The position numbers and the translations under genes are program-made. Shown piece after piece: positions 46,477 through 57,016 of a stretch of DNA of 64,000 nucleotides (within the stretch, counting starts at the first letter, position 1; every line of letters begins with the position of its first letter). This DNA comes from Macrophomina tecta. Taxonomy: Eukaryota; Ascomycota; Dothideomycetes; Botryosphaeriales; Botryosphaeriaceae. Location of the stretch: assembly GCA_024180945.1 (NCBI GenBank), contig JAKSGN010000035.1, positions 248,001-312,000 of the forward strand. Direction: 5' to 3'. The notes below the pieces were generated by a model. The model did no database searches. It was not told where the DNA came from and worked only from the letters and a program-made list of their open reading frames with translations.

Positions 46477-47385
46477 TTGCGTGAGGAACTGAGACGGTCA
46501 ATTTGACGCATCCATCCCATATTTAGCTCTCGTTACCTCCATTTGAAGGGCAGACGTTTTAAGGAATTGTACTGTACAATTTGTGGATGTTGACATTTGG
46601 GTACGTGCAAACGAACTTTTCTTGGGTTGTGAGTGCTGAATGCTATAATGTCGACCTTTTATATGCATTCTCACGTTCGAATGCCACAGACCAATTAAGT
46701 CGAAAACAAGAAACCCGAATACACACATCCAGCCCCATGATCCTCTGCATTGCATCAAGTCCATCATGGCCAAGAGTAACAAATCCATGGAATGGTTGCC
46801 AACCAGACGTGTATCGACACGATCGGGGCTAGTACGATGGGAGAGTCGGCGGTAGCGCGGGCTCCCGCAGTAGCGCAAACATGGCAGACAAGCCGCTGAG
46901 AAGGGGGTGCTGGAAAAGTGCAGTCGAATTTGGCTTCAAGGACTGTGGGGTCGAGCGGGCGTCATCGAGAGGTCAGGGTGGAGATCTGGCCGCATCCGAA
47001 CGTCGGCATCGCGGCCGGGGGGAGTCGGAAGCGAGTCAGCGCAGACGTCAAGGTGAGCTTGTTGACACAAAATTCGCCTCATCCGGGCCACAGCCGAGAC
47101 CCCAGACCAAGTACCGGGCCCGTCGGCCAAATCGAGCAGTCGACGATCCCGCGGCGTTCGTCCCTCCGGATTCCCGCATGGTGGTGCGTGGAGACTGCTC
47201 TGGAGTAGGACGTACCCCGCAAAGGCAGAGCTAGACAGACGGCGGGCCTGTGCTACCGCGGTCTCAGGCGCCATGGCTCGGGCCATTGCACTTCCCATTG
47301 CAGCAGGATCCGCGAGCCAGTTCCATGGCTCCCGAGGCAAGGCAAGGGAAATGAGGGCGCGGTGACCATGGAAGATTGCGGGCAG
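46477..47385. other. Gene-free convergent interval
   Basis: 909 bp between the kinase stop and the stop of the small membrane protein. I see no gene. Frames at 46881-47234 and on the opposite strand are shadows of each other in a GC-rich stretch. Confidence 0.55.
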
Positions 47386-47829
47386 CTAGGGCGGCAGGCC
47401 AATTCGGCTCAGGAATGCGATGCGCATTGAGGCGCCCAGGTAAACAAAGGCAACGTTGCCCCAGTCCATCGCATTCCAGCGGGCCAGGTGCCAGTAGATG
47501 GCGGGCCCCAGCGCGGAAAGGCTGTACAGGTGACCAAAGTCGGCGACGAGGAGACAAAAGAGCAAGGCGCGCCAGACGCGCAGATCGGCGGTAGCGCGCA
47601 GGACAATGGCCTCGTTCAGGGCGAACAGCAGGTACAGATTGGCAAGCTGCTTCAGGGCCACCTGGGTGCCAATAGGGACGCTGGGGGCAGCCGAGGGGCG
47701 GTGCGTCAGCTGGAGATAGATTGCCGGGCGGAAGGCCGCATAGAAGGCGCCGACGAGGGCGCTGGCGGGCTCGACGGTCAGGAAGAACAGCGTGTAGGCG
47801 GCCGGAATCCGCGAGTCGGACCGAGCCAT
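47386..47829 (-). CDS. Small four-helix membrane protein (DUF7704-like)
   Basis: Predicted fungal integral membrane protein of unknown function. It is a single exon of 147 aa if started at 47829 (MARSDSRIP); an in-frame ATG at 47841 adds four residues. It resembles the fungal DUF7704 family, with FFLTVEPASALVGAFYAAF near the start, GTQVALKQLANLYLLFALNE, LRVWRALLFCLLVADFGHLY, and NAMDWGNVAFVYLGASMR near the end. These give about four hydrophobic segments. The frame is open upstream to 48135, but that part is Arg/Pro-rich and looks like leader. It diverges from the F-box/WD40 gene 589 bp away. Confidence 0.75.
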   Translation of the reverse strand: MARSDSRIPAAYTLFFLTVEPASALVGAFYAAFRPAIYLQLTHRPSAAPSVPIGTQVALKQLANLYLLFALNEAIVLRATADLRVWRALLFCLLVADFGHLYSLSALGPAIYWHLARWNAMDWGNVAFVYLGASMRIAFLSRIGLPP

Positions 47830-48418
47830 GGTTCCTGGCATGCGGACAGAAGGCCAGGACGACGGCAGCGCAGCGCAGAAGGCTCGCGGGCGGGCGGTGA
47901 GCGGCGGCGGCGTGGCAATGGCGCAGATCCGAGGGCGGAGCGGTGCGGTGCGGCGTCGGCGAGGGCGAGCAGATGCGCAGAGAAGAGCGGCCGCTGGCTC
48001 CAAGGGCGGCGAGTTGTCGGGCGTGTGCAGTCTCTGGCGTCCGGTGCATGACGTGCGACGGCTAGCGGGCGAGAGCCGGTCAGAGTGGCGTGGCAATGGG
48101 CGAGCGAGTGGCCGGAAGAAGGGGGCCACGGGCACGGATGAAAACGACCTGGGCTGGCCCTACGCTGCGCTCACCACTCTTTTCCTCCACCGCCCTTGTT
48201 GACAATAAAATATCCGACTCCTACGCTCGCTGCCCTCTCTGCTGTCTCTTGCCGTCCCACCCTCTGCCTCTCCACTCCCCGCGACCCGGCGCCCTCGCGC
48301 CTCCACGTGCCCTTCCTTCTCGTCCGACCCAGCCCAGCGCTCCTTCGCCCACGCTCCACCCATCCGTCCTCGCCCCAGTCGTTCATTCACCGCAGCAGCT
48401 CCCTGCGACGCCTCCGCC
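47830..48418. other. Divergent promoter interval
   Basis: 589 bp between the small membrane protein and the F-box/WD40 gene. CT-rich near 48270-48400, just before the F-box/WD40 start. No gene seen. Confidence 0.6.
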
Positions 48419-50557
48419 ATGGTTCAGCGCAGGCGATCAACCCTCAGTTTCAGGCCCCGTCACCCCGCCGCCTCGACCGACCCCGACCACGATCTTGACA
48501 GCGCCGTCAACAACACCATCCCACGTCCGCCCAAGCGCACCCAGAGTCAAGTCTCTCTTGGCCCCAACGAGCCCGAGGCCTCCACATGGCGCTACACCCA
48601 CCATGCCGGTGCTGAGAAGGAGGCGAAGCTGTCGCATGATGCCCAGAGCCACCGCCGCCAGTCCACCCTGCACAACATCGAGCTCGCTCTCAGCACTGTC
48701 CGCGACCTCATCCACCGTCGCGGCCCTAGCCAGAGCGCGCAACCCGGACCCAGCCGCTCTCAGGAAGCTCCTGTCGACATGCGCCCACAGCGCTCCCCGT
48801 CCTTCGCCAATCCCCCTTCGGACGCCGATGTTGAGTCGCTCGCCTCCTCGTCCTCTCCTCTCCAACCCCAACAACCCATCGCCTCCAAACAGCCCGCCCC
48901 CAAGCGATGGGCCAGCGCCCGCCGCTCGCTGAAGAAGTTCCGTCGCCCTGCCATCTCTGGCCCTGCCAACGACCGCTGGAATCCCGTTCCCCCGCCGTCC
49001 CTGGGCCCGCCCTACATCGATCACTCCGCCGGTCAGGCCGCCCGCGACTCGGCCAACCAGCTCAACGCCATGAACCTGAGTCTCCATTGCCGGAGTCGCT
49101 CCAAGGTCTCGCCATGCGGCCAGATGTCCGAGACGGACAGTGTTATCGGAGATGACCAGGGCCAGCTGGTGGCGCAGCCACCCCGGATGGGTACGCCTCC
49201 CCTGCAATCTTGCCCATATTACTATCATCATGCTAACATCCTCCCAGACTTCGTCCAGCGCTTTCCCAGGGAGTTGTCCGAGCATGTCTTCTCCTTCCTG
49301 GACGCCTCATCCCTTGCCGTCTGTGAGCGTGTTTCTCGGGCCTGGAACGTCCCGGCCTCGTCTCGGCACGTGTGGCGTGTCGTCTTCAACCGCCAGTACG
49401 AGCAAAAGATCCACGTGGAACCACCGCCACTTCAGATGGGAGGCGTTGGCGCTGGCACTGCGCAGCCCAACCAGGACTGGAAGTCGATGTACCACATCCG
49501 GAAGACGATTGAGCGCCGTTGGAAGGGCTCTCATCCCGCCGCCATTTACTTCAACGGCCACACCGACAGCGTGTATTGCTGCCAGTTTGATGAGGACAAG
49601 ATCATTACCGGCTCGCGCGACCGCACCATTCGCGTGTGGGATTTGAAGACTTACAAGTGCCTGAAGGTGATTGGAGGCCCCGAGGCTCGGCCACAGCCCA
49701 ACACTCCGCCCGCGCTTGACATCAAGCGCCAGTACACCGAAAGCAACATTCCCTCGGTCAACGGCACTCCTGAAGGCAATGCCATCTTTCACCAGCCAGC
49801 GTTTTATCATTCAGCTAGTATCCTTTGCCTGCAGTTTGACGACGAGATTGTGGTCACTGGCTCTTCGGATAGCTCTTGCATCGTCTGGGATATCAAGACG
49901 TGGGAGCCGAAGTGGCGTCTTAACGCACATGAAGCTGGTGTTCTTGATGTGTGCTTTGACAACAGATACATAATCTCCTGCAGCAAGGATAACTCCATCT
50001 GCATTTGGGATCGTAACACCGGCGAGCTTCTTAAGCAGCTTCGCGGACACCGTGGCCCGGTCAACGCTGTGCAGATGCGCGGCGATCTCCTCGTTTCCGC
50101 CAGTGGTGATGGTGCCGCCATGCTCTGGAATATCAAGACCAAGTCCTTTGTCAAGGAATTGAGAAGTGGCGATCGCGGTCTTGCTGCCGTTGAATTCAGC
50201 GATGACGCCAAGTATGTCCTCGCTGGGGGCAACGACCAGACCGTCTACAAATTCGACGTTAGTAGTGGCCAGGTTGTCAAGAAATTCACAGGCCACACTG
50301 GACTTGTCCGCTCCCTGTTCCTGGATACGCCAAACAGGCGTGTCTTGTCTGGCAGCTACGACCAGAGCATCCGTGTCTACGACTACGAGACTGGCGAAGA
50401 CATTTCAGTCTACGATAATTGGACAACCAGCTGGATTTTGAGCGCCAAGAGTGACTACCGGAGAATTGTGGCTACCAGCCAAGATGGTAGGGCTCTGTTA
50501 CTTGATTTCGGTTATGGCATTGATGATGTGGAAATTTTGGCCGGCGCTCGCCGGTGA
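48419..50557 (+). CDS. SCF F-box/WD40-repeat protein
   Basis: Likely substrate receptor of an SCF ubiquitin ligase, with an F-box for Skp1 and a WD40 propeller for substrates. Exons are 48419-49190 and 49248-50557 (693 aa). The intron of 57 nt (GTACGC...TGCTAAC...CCCAG) is stop-free and a multiple of three; splicing gives PRMDFVQRFPREL. The N-terminal 250 residues are disordered and Ser/Pro-rich. The F-box is FVQRFPRELSEHVFSFLDAS...RHVWRVVF. About seven WD repeats follow, e.g. GHTDSVYCCQFDEDKIITGS, RDRTIRVWDLKT, KDNSICIWDRNT, RGHRGPVNAVQMRGDLLVSA, GHTGLVRSLFLDTPNRRVLS. It is distinct from the Met30/SconB type by its unusual spacer between repeats 1 and 2 (a Pro-rich insert). I cannot name the substrate. 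Confidence 0.9.
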   Translation: MVQRRRSTLSFRPRHPAASTDPDHDLDSAVNNTIPRPPKRTQSQVSLGPNEPEASTWRYTHHAGAEKEAKLSHDAQSHRRQSTLHNIELALSTVRDLIHRRGPSQSAQPGPSRSQEAPVDMRPQRSPSFANPPSDADVESLASSSSPLQPQQPIASKQPAPKRWASARRSLKKFRRPAISGPANDRWNPVPPPSLGPPYIDHSAGQAARDSANQLNAMNLSLHCRSRSKVSPCGQMSETDSVIGDDQGQLVAQPPRMGTPPLQSCPYYYHHANILPDFVQRFPRELSEHVFSFLDASSLAVCERVSRAWNVPASSRHVWRVVFNRQYEQKIHVEPPPLQMGGVGAGTAQPNQDWKSMYHIRKTIERRWKGSHPAAIYFNGHTDSVYCCQFDEDKIITGSRDRTIRVWDLKTYKCLKVIGGPEARPQPNTPPALDIKRQYTESNIPSVNGTPEGNAIFHQPAFYHSASILCLQFDDEIVVTGSSDSSCIVWDIKTWEPKWRLNAHEAGVLDVCFDNRYIISCSKDNSICIWDRNTGELLKQLRGHRGPVNAVQMRGDLLVSASGDGAAMLWNIKTKSFVKELRSGDRGLAAVEFSDDAKYVLAGGNDQTVYKFDVSSGQVVKKFTGHTGLVRSLFLDTPNRRVLSGSYDQSIRVYDYETGEDISVYDNWTTSWILSAKSDYRRIVATSQDGRALLLDFGYGIDDVEILAGARR

Positions 50558-52346
50558 ATCTGGTACCATTTGGTTGGATTTGGCGTTCTCTTCATTCCAT
50601 TTTCATCACTTGATCTTCAACGTTTCTTTTAAAGCATGGTGTTTTGCGGGCTGTTCAGTCGAATTTTCCGTGGAGTAATGTAAGACTGGGACGAGGAAAA
50701 AGTTTCTTCAAGATAGAGGGCAACCGGCTGCATTCGTTGGCCAGCACTTCCAATTTATTTCCCACTTCCTCTTCAATCTGTCTCCTTACTTCAGTGGTCT
50801 CTATTACTTTTTTGCACATCTCCCTGCACAGGGATTATATAAGCTTACCATTTTTTCTTTTTTTGCCTTCCATCTACTCACTTGCTACATTTCCTAGGGT
50901 CGGACATGGGTGAATGGCAGGGACAGGAGGCCGGTAACAGGTTCATTTCACCCCCCACAGATACCCAAATTGTGCTGGTGGCAACTAGATTTCCTTTGTG
51001 TATGCGTGATTTGCAGTTTATTTCCTACCATGTCCACAAGCATTTAGACACAATTAATATCCTTTTTCCTAGCGTCATCAGGTAGTTGAATCAACCTACT
51101 CTCGCTCCATGGTGAAGTGCTTGTGTGTCGTGTGAGACAGGAAATGTGAAATACAAGAACGGTCCCTGAATCATGTCCCATGCAGGAGACCTTGGGATAT
51201 CTGCACCTATAGTCACCGCAATCTTCGAAATGAATTACCATGCCAATCTGCCGCGACTACTTGCCATTCACAGCAATTGCTATAGTCACACGAGATATTC
51301 CGCTTCAGCGTTCATTCAAGCCACTATAAGGTTGACGAAGATCAACCTCTCCCTGTGGTCCCGTTCATCCAAGTCTAGTCCTATTCATCACGCGAAAGGG
51401 AGGACCTTCAATAGTAGTATCGTCAGAATCAAGGAGCAACGCTCACGACAAGAAAAGTTTCTATCGGTTTCAGGCCTGCAGCACTTCGGGGGAAATTATA
51501 AAAAAAAAAAAAAAAGAAAAAAGAAATAAAAGTCCTCAAACGTCGCCTCCATCCCAGACACCGGCCGTCTCATCCGCAGTCAAACGAGCGCCTCCGTCCA
51601 CACCGCCATCACCACCACCACAGCCGCCGCCGCCAGCACGACGACAGCCACGGCCTCCACGAGCAACACTCGCCCTGTTGCACCACCAACAATCCCCAAT
51701 CCACCATCCACAACAACGTCTGCACGTTCACCACGACCCCCTACCTACTCTACCATCACTTCCCAAACAGCCAATACGCGCCGTGGCGCTGCTATTCTCA
51801 TTAGGGAAAACCTTGCTGCACTGGGTCAGATATGGGAGGAGGGGCGTGCGGGCGTTTCGCGTGTAAAACGTGGTGGGGAGCGTGGATGCGGTGCTTATGG
51901 TGCGGACAGTTTTGCAGCTCTGTGCCTGAGATGTTTTCGGCGTTGGCGTGCGGATGGTTAGGGTAGGAGAAGTGGCGAAGAGGAGGATGCTGAGGACGAC
52001 GGTGTTGGTGTTTGCGAGGGGGGAGATGGTGTTGATGGGGGCAAAGGGGGGAGGGAAGGGAGAGGTAGAGGGGTCTAGGCAGATCTAGCCTGTGTTGTAT
52101 CGTGAGTGCTGTTTGATATCTTTATTTTCTCATCGCCTTCCCTGTCGTGGCAGGAAGAGCGTTGTAGGAGATGGTAATAATCGCCTTGGTAGTGGTGCTG
52201 GCGCTCATTAGGATACAGGCGATGAGACGACGTGCTACAGTTATTTCTATTTATTTATTTTTTTAGGGTATCATGACTCTAGCAGACTTGACTGGACTCC
52301 TTTCAGCACCTAATATGTCTGTTGTGTAATGTTTGCGGACATCTTC
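50558..52346. other. Gene-free convergent interval
   Basis: 1.8 kb between the F-box/WD40 stop and the dynactin p62 stop. It contains an A-rich tract at 51500-51530. On the minus strand, 51589-51720 encodes a valine/alanine-rich hydrophobic tail (LLVEAVAVVVLAAAAVVVV) ending in a stop, but with no start or upstream domain. I call no gene. Confidence 0.5.
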
Positions 52347-54179
52347 TCAGCCTAGCTTCGGTAACGGTCCTATCCTTCCAGCACCAAGAACACACCAGAA
52401 AGCTTCCTCCCTCTTCACCCTGCCTGACTCGCCCGTCCCTTCCTTGCTCTTCTCCCTATCCTTCTCCCTCATGTCCTCGGCAATGACATCAGTCTCATAC
52501 TCTATCCGGACGAACATGGGCAACTCAAGCACGTCCTCGTCCTCATCAAGACCACCCTCGAGGTCGGCCGGATCAGCCTTGTCTGGAACCACTTCCAGGA
52601 TCACGCTCGTCCAATTACGGCCTCGTTCCCAGACCTTGCCGGCCTCGGCTTGAGTGGCTGGATTGGAGGCGCCCAGCTCGATGGATGATGGAGGTTGAGA
52701 TTTGCGTTGAGTGGCGCCGCTACCGGTGAGTGCCTCGTCCCACACGTCGGTGTTGGCACCGACTTCGAACTCTGGACAGAGGACAGTGACTTTGCTGGCA
52801 ATTCGACCCGGCGTGATGGCGGGCGTAGCCAAGGTTACGCGGATAGGATCAAACAGCGGATTCCGGATGGTGAGTATGAAGTGATTCGCCATAAAAGGTT
52901 GAAGCTTGTTGTAGTCGAACGGAAGCACCGAGGGGGCACTGGGAGTCGATGTTTCCGAGTGGCGCGGTAGTGCTTTGAGGGAAATCTGGGGGATGTTGTT
53001 GAGAGCCAACAGCTTGATCTTGTAGCGCGAACTTGATATTTTGGTTTCCGGTCTCGCGAGAATATGGCGGCAGGTCCTGCAGCGCTTTGCCCGTTTGGTG
53101 CGAAGGAGTGTAGGCACAGGACGCAGATCAGCTGCGAATCTTATATCGTCCTGGGTCTGGTTGCGTCGCTGATCTGGAGCAATTGTTCCCTCCCAGCCAA
53201 CTTGCCGCATGCGCTTGATAGTTTCCTCTTCGGACGAAGCATTGTGGACTTGGAACCCCTCATCGGAGCCAAAAGCTTCCCGCATAGCTGAGGGCCTGTC
53301 CTTCTTCAACTTCTTACTTCCCCCGCTGTACATGCTCATGATACGTGACAAGGTGCTCGAGCTTCCATAGTCGCCGCCGTAGCCACCGCCCATTGTATCG
53401 GTCTGCAGTTGAGACTTGTAAAAGGCACTCAGGTTTGAGAAACGCATGTCATAGTCCAATGGAGAGTGGTCATCATGAATGTCAACCTCCTCTTCCTCGT
53501 CAGGCTTCTTCCCGCTCTCCTCGGCCTCCTTCCGTCTATCGCGAGCCTTCTCACGCTCTCTCAACGTGGGTACGGTCTTGCCACCGTTGGCTAGACGAGC
53601 GAGTTGGCCGGATATGTTATTTGGTTTTTCAAATTCGACGCCGATTTCTAATGTGCTCCATTGACAGTAGGGGCACGCCAGGTAGAAGGGACCGGGCGGT
53701 TGGACCGCCTCGCCGCCTTCGCCGAGACGAGCGTGCTTTTCGTTCTCCGAATCAAGCGAATTGACTATCATGGGGGCGGTGCAGACGGGGCAATTGTAGC
53801 AGCTTCGCATGCATCTGCGTAGCTCGCGTTAGCTGCAGGACTAGACGCCAGAATCCCAAGCCCGGGCGCACCTGTTGCCATCACTGCGGACGTTGCTGCT
53901 GGGGACCTCGAACAAGCAGCTGGGACAGAACCAGGTGATGACTTCCTCGCTGACACAGCGTGGGCAGCGTATCTGATGGCAGTCTTCGCAGTAGAGCAGG
54001 TGCTCGAGCGGGTATAGCGAGTAGTTGGACCGAGGATTGCGTGGATCGAAGGTGCGCTCGTCTTCCTCCTTCGTGTGGATCGAGTATTGGGAGGAGCGTT
54101 TGTCGCGGACCCGAGAGCTCGGCGTCGATGTGTCGACGCAAGGACACGAGTAGAATGTGTAGGGGAAGGTCTGCGCCAT
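52347..54179 (-). CDS. ro-2: Dynactin p62 subunit (RO-2/DCTN4-like)
   Basis: Subunit of the dynactin pointed-end complex that links dynein to membrane cargo. The Neurospora gene is ro-2, whose loss causes curled hyphae with misplaced nuclei. Exons are 54179-53872 and 53814-52347 (591 aa), with a 57-nt intron. The N-terminal cysteine-rich zinc domain is intact: CPCVDT, CEDCHQIRCPRCVSEE, WFCPSCLF, then across the splice CMRSCYNCPVC, and CPYCQWSTLEIG. The middle has LREREKARDRRKEAE and SPLDYDMRFSNLSAFYKSQL. Later RCRTCRHILARPE is the second conserved Cys motif, before beta-rich segments (MANHFILTIRNPLFDPIRV). The C-terminus has FVRIEYETD and EEAFWCVLGAGRI. Length is normal. Its start faces the NDUFAF5-like gene across 192 bp. 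Confidence 0.94.
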
Positions 54180-54371
54180 TGCTGGGCGGTTATTGTGCAG
54201 TGGATGCTTGTGCCGCCGACGCGAACACGGCCAGAATTGACGGAGCGCAGAGGAGCTTGGACCCCACCGCCGTCGCGGCCATTTCTCTCCGCTGCGTCAT
54301 GAGCAGCGCGGCCTGGCGGTCTCCCCATTGACCTCTCCTCTGATTTCATCCCTATTTCCCGCGCATGCGAG
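54180..54371. promoter_or_regulatory. Short bidirectional promoter region
   Basis: Only 192 bp separate the start codons of dynactin p62 (minus) and the NDUFAF5-like gene (plus). Both promoters must lie here or overlap the coding regions. No TATA element is evident. The region is GC-rich, as for housekeeping promoters. Confidence 0.5.
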
Positions 54372-55502
54372 ATGAAGCCCTTTCCCGTCAGAAGTCTCAT
54401 TCCTCCGCCGGCTGCTCGCAGAGTGCGGCTAGCCTCGCGGCGCAGCTATGCCGTCCAAGCACCCGGAGCACCAACGTTTGAGGTCTTCAATCGCCGCACC
54501 AAGTTGCTGCAGAGGGAACGCGCCGCCTTAAATCCCGCAAAGAGCAGAGAGGTCGACTACCTCAGAGATGAGACAGCTTTCAGGTTATGCGAGCGACTTC
54601 TGGTCAGTCAATTGTGCCCCATCTCTTGAGCCAGGGCTCACGGTGCGCTACAGGACATCAATCGCCGCTTCGACCGTGTGCTCGACTTGGGCGCCAATGC
54701 CTGCAACATCGGCCGTATCCTGACCAAGCCCGACCCCGATAGCACATCCATGAAGCCTGTCTCCGAGCCACTGGCAACACGTATCGGCGAGCTCGTTGCT
54801 GCGGACTCCTCGCCTGCAATGCTGTACCGCGACGCCGACCACCCCTTCAACAACGATATTAAGATGACCCGCCAGGTCTTGTCCGATGAGGAGAACCTAC
54901 CGTTTGAACCCCAGTCATTCGACGCTGTTCTGAGCAGCCTGTCTCTGCACTGGATCAACGACCTGCCTTCCGTCCTGAAGCAGATCAACAATATACTTAA
55001 GCCCGATGCGCCATTCCTGGGCGTCATGCTCGGTGGTGACAGCCTATACGAGCTGAGGACAAGTCTCCAGCTTGCAGAGCTCGACCGGCGTGGCGGTGTC
55101 AGCACCCGCACCTCCCCGCTTGCGGACGTTCGTGACGTCGGCGGCCTGTTGCAAGGCGCAGGCTTCAAGCTGCTCACCGTGGACGTGGACGACATCATCG
55201 TCGACTACCCGAATATTTTCGCATTACTGACGGACCTACAAGCCATGGGCGAGAACAATGCCGTCCTCGGGCGAGAAACAGGCCCGATCAAGAGAGATGT
55301 GCTGCTCGCCGCCGAGGGCATCTATAGAGCTCTGCACGGGAACGAGGATGCTGAGGGAACGCTCCCAGCAACATTCAGGCTCATTTACATGATCGGATGG
55401 AAGGAAGGCCCCAATCAGTCTGAGCCTTTGCCACGAGGAAGCGGGATGGTCAGCATTAAGGAAATATTAGAGAGCGGAGGCGACAAAGGTGAGAAGAAAT
55501 AA
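54372..55502 (+). CDS. NDUFAF5-like mitochondrial complex I assembly methyltransferase
   Basis: Class I methyltransferase-fold protein of the NDUFAF5 family, which in animals hydroxylates an arginine of complex I subunit NDUFS7 during assembly in the mitochondrial matrix. Exons are 54372-54602 and 54654-55502 (359 aa), with donor GTCAGT and a 51-nt intron. The N-terminus is a clear presequence rich in Arg, Ala and Ser (VRSLIPPPAARRVRLASRRS). FEVFNRRTKLLQRERAA is the family start signature. VLDLGANACNIGRIL is motif I, FDAVLSSLSLHWINDLPSVL the post-II signature, and FLGVMLGGDSLYELRTSLQL the next. Length matches. In fungi that keep complex I this gene is expected; yeast lacks it. Confidence 0.92.
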
Positions 55503-55591
55503 TTGGGTTCTGAGGTGAAGTCGTTCGAGCGATGCAATAGGCAGAAGTACCGTGGTTAACATGCTTCGCCGCTGTCATTACTCATACGTTT

Positions 55592-56044
55592 ATGCGCCTT
55601 CACCTACTTAAGACTGCCTCTCTCTTGTCGTGCACTACATCCACCTGCGCCGCGTTCATTAGCATCACATTAATCAGCGGCATGTTCAGCACCATCACGA
55701 ATTCCGATTTAGGCCACCATGCAGCCTCAAACTCTTTATCTATCTCAGAGGAGAAGCGACTGTTCATGCCTGATGTCGACGAAAAGCATCCCAACGTCAT
55801 ATCGGACCTATATGGAGTCGAAATCAACGGTAAATTTTTGATCTTGACTCCACTTACTATACTCCTGCTAATTAGTACAGGTATCGAAATGTTGATGACA
55901 AAACATCCGGAGCGTGTGGAAGAGAGCATCTTCCAACCTTCTCCGATAGTGTTCGGATTTGCCGCCCTCTGCCTTATAATTATCCCATTCATCTACCTCC
56001 TCGCATCCAACGAGGGCGCCTATACCATAAACTTCAAGATGTGA
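55592..56044 (+). CDS. Hypothetical small membrane protein
   Basis: An intact frame of 150 codons with ATG and stop. The predicted protein has three hydrophobic segments at about residues 18-36 (FISITLISGMFSTI), 82-101 (LTPLTILLLISTGIEML) and 119-138 (FGFAALCLIIIPFIYLLA), separated by soluble loops. I recognise no family. The amphipathic arrangement and balanced composition make it more gene-like than the GC-rich shadow frames elsewhere. It starts 89 bp after the NDUFAF5-like stop, so it needs its own promoter or might be read-through sequence. An intronless orphan gene or a degraded fragment are both possible. Confidence 0.4.
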   Translation: MRLHLLKTASLLSCTTSTCAAFISITLISGMFSTITNSDLGHHAASNSLSISEEKRLFMPDVDEKHPNVISDLYGVEINGKFLILTPLTILLLISTGIEMLMTKHPERVEESIFQPSPIVFGFAALCLIIIPFIYLLASNEGAYTINFKM

Positions 56045-56361
56045 CCTTTTACACTTGGGCTTGGGATGTTCTTTATGTCTGTTCCTTCGGGAAAACGCCA
56101 GGGGCCTGCTCGAGAGCCGTCGCTACCGGCTAGTGCTCTTGCTCATCTTCCTGTCGAGCTCTTTGGGGTTCTGCGCCGGAACTTATATATTCTCTGATCC
56201 TCGTTGCATGTACGATTAACATTCCCCTGCAACACCATCACCAGAAAACTTTCGGAATAGTATGAGGGGAAAGTTCGGGAAAGATTACTATATCCTCCTC
56301 GTTGCGTAGTCTCGTAGATTGGAAATTAATTAAGCCTTTCCCCGCCGAACAACTTGAGAAA

Positions 56362-57016
56362 TCATGTCGCTCCCCTACTACCCGACGCCTAAACACACAA
56401 ACCGGCAAAGAAAACTCGTTCAACCCCACAAGAACCCCCCTTTTCACCTCCCGACCAACAGACTTACCACCGTCACAGCAGCGCTCATGGACCAGCCCAT
56501 CGCCAGCCTCTCCAGTGACTTGATGATGTTGGCCGTTGAGCTGATGGCCTCGTTGTACCCTTCCACGAAGGGCACCTTCGCCCTGTTCTTCCAGAAGCCG
56601 GCAACGTGCTTGCGCGTGAGCACCAGGTTGGCAATGTTGCCCCCGTTCAGGCCGATGGCGAGCCAGGGGGACGATGACGGGTGCGCGGACTCGCTGGGGC
56701 GGACCGACGTGTAGAGCAGGAAGGCGGAGGTGAAGAGCGACGTGAGGACCTGTTCCAGACTGCGTCAGGCTTGCGGAACTCTGACTGGCGTGTGGGAAGA
56801 GAGCGGTACTGTGACGAGCGCACTGCCCTGCGTGGTGCGCGTCCTGTGCAGCTGTTCCGCCGCCGTGTTCGAGTACTCGGCCGCCTTCTCCGTCTTCTTC
56901 TCGTACCGCTGCAGGTTCTTGATGGAGACGTAACAGAAGTAAAGCGTGGATGCGCCGCCGACCGCTTGCGCGACGTGGATTACCGGGAGGAGTCTCTCCA
57001 TGATGGCGGCATACAT
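56362..57016 (-). CDS. Hypothetical fungal membrane protein
   Basis: Predicted membrane protein of no family I can name. Exons are 57016-56810, 56749-56468 and 56388-56362 (171 aa). The start MYAAIMERLLPVIHVAQAV leads into a first hydrophobic segment ending TLYFCYVSIKN, followed by a charged helix (RYEKKTEKAAEYSNTAAEQ). After the 60-nt intron (donor GTACCG, branch CTGAC) comes LTSLFTSAFLLYTS, then WLAIGLNGGNIANLVLTRKH and WKNRAKVPFVEGYNEAIS, and a last hydrophobic patch. The third exon is uncertain: a strong GTAAGT donor at 56467 joins TTTAG at 56389 to give a short ASGSRGAT end. Unspliced, the frame ends within ten codons in a hydrophobic VVSLLVGR. Coding status is supported by the consistent frame and composition. 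Confidence 0.6.
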
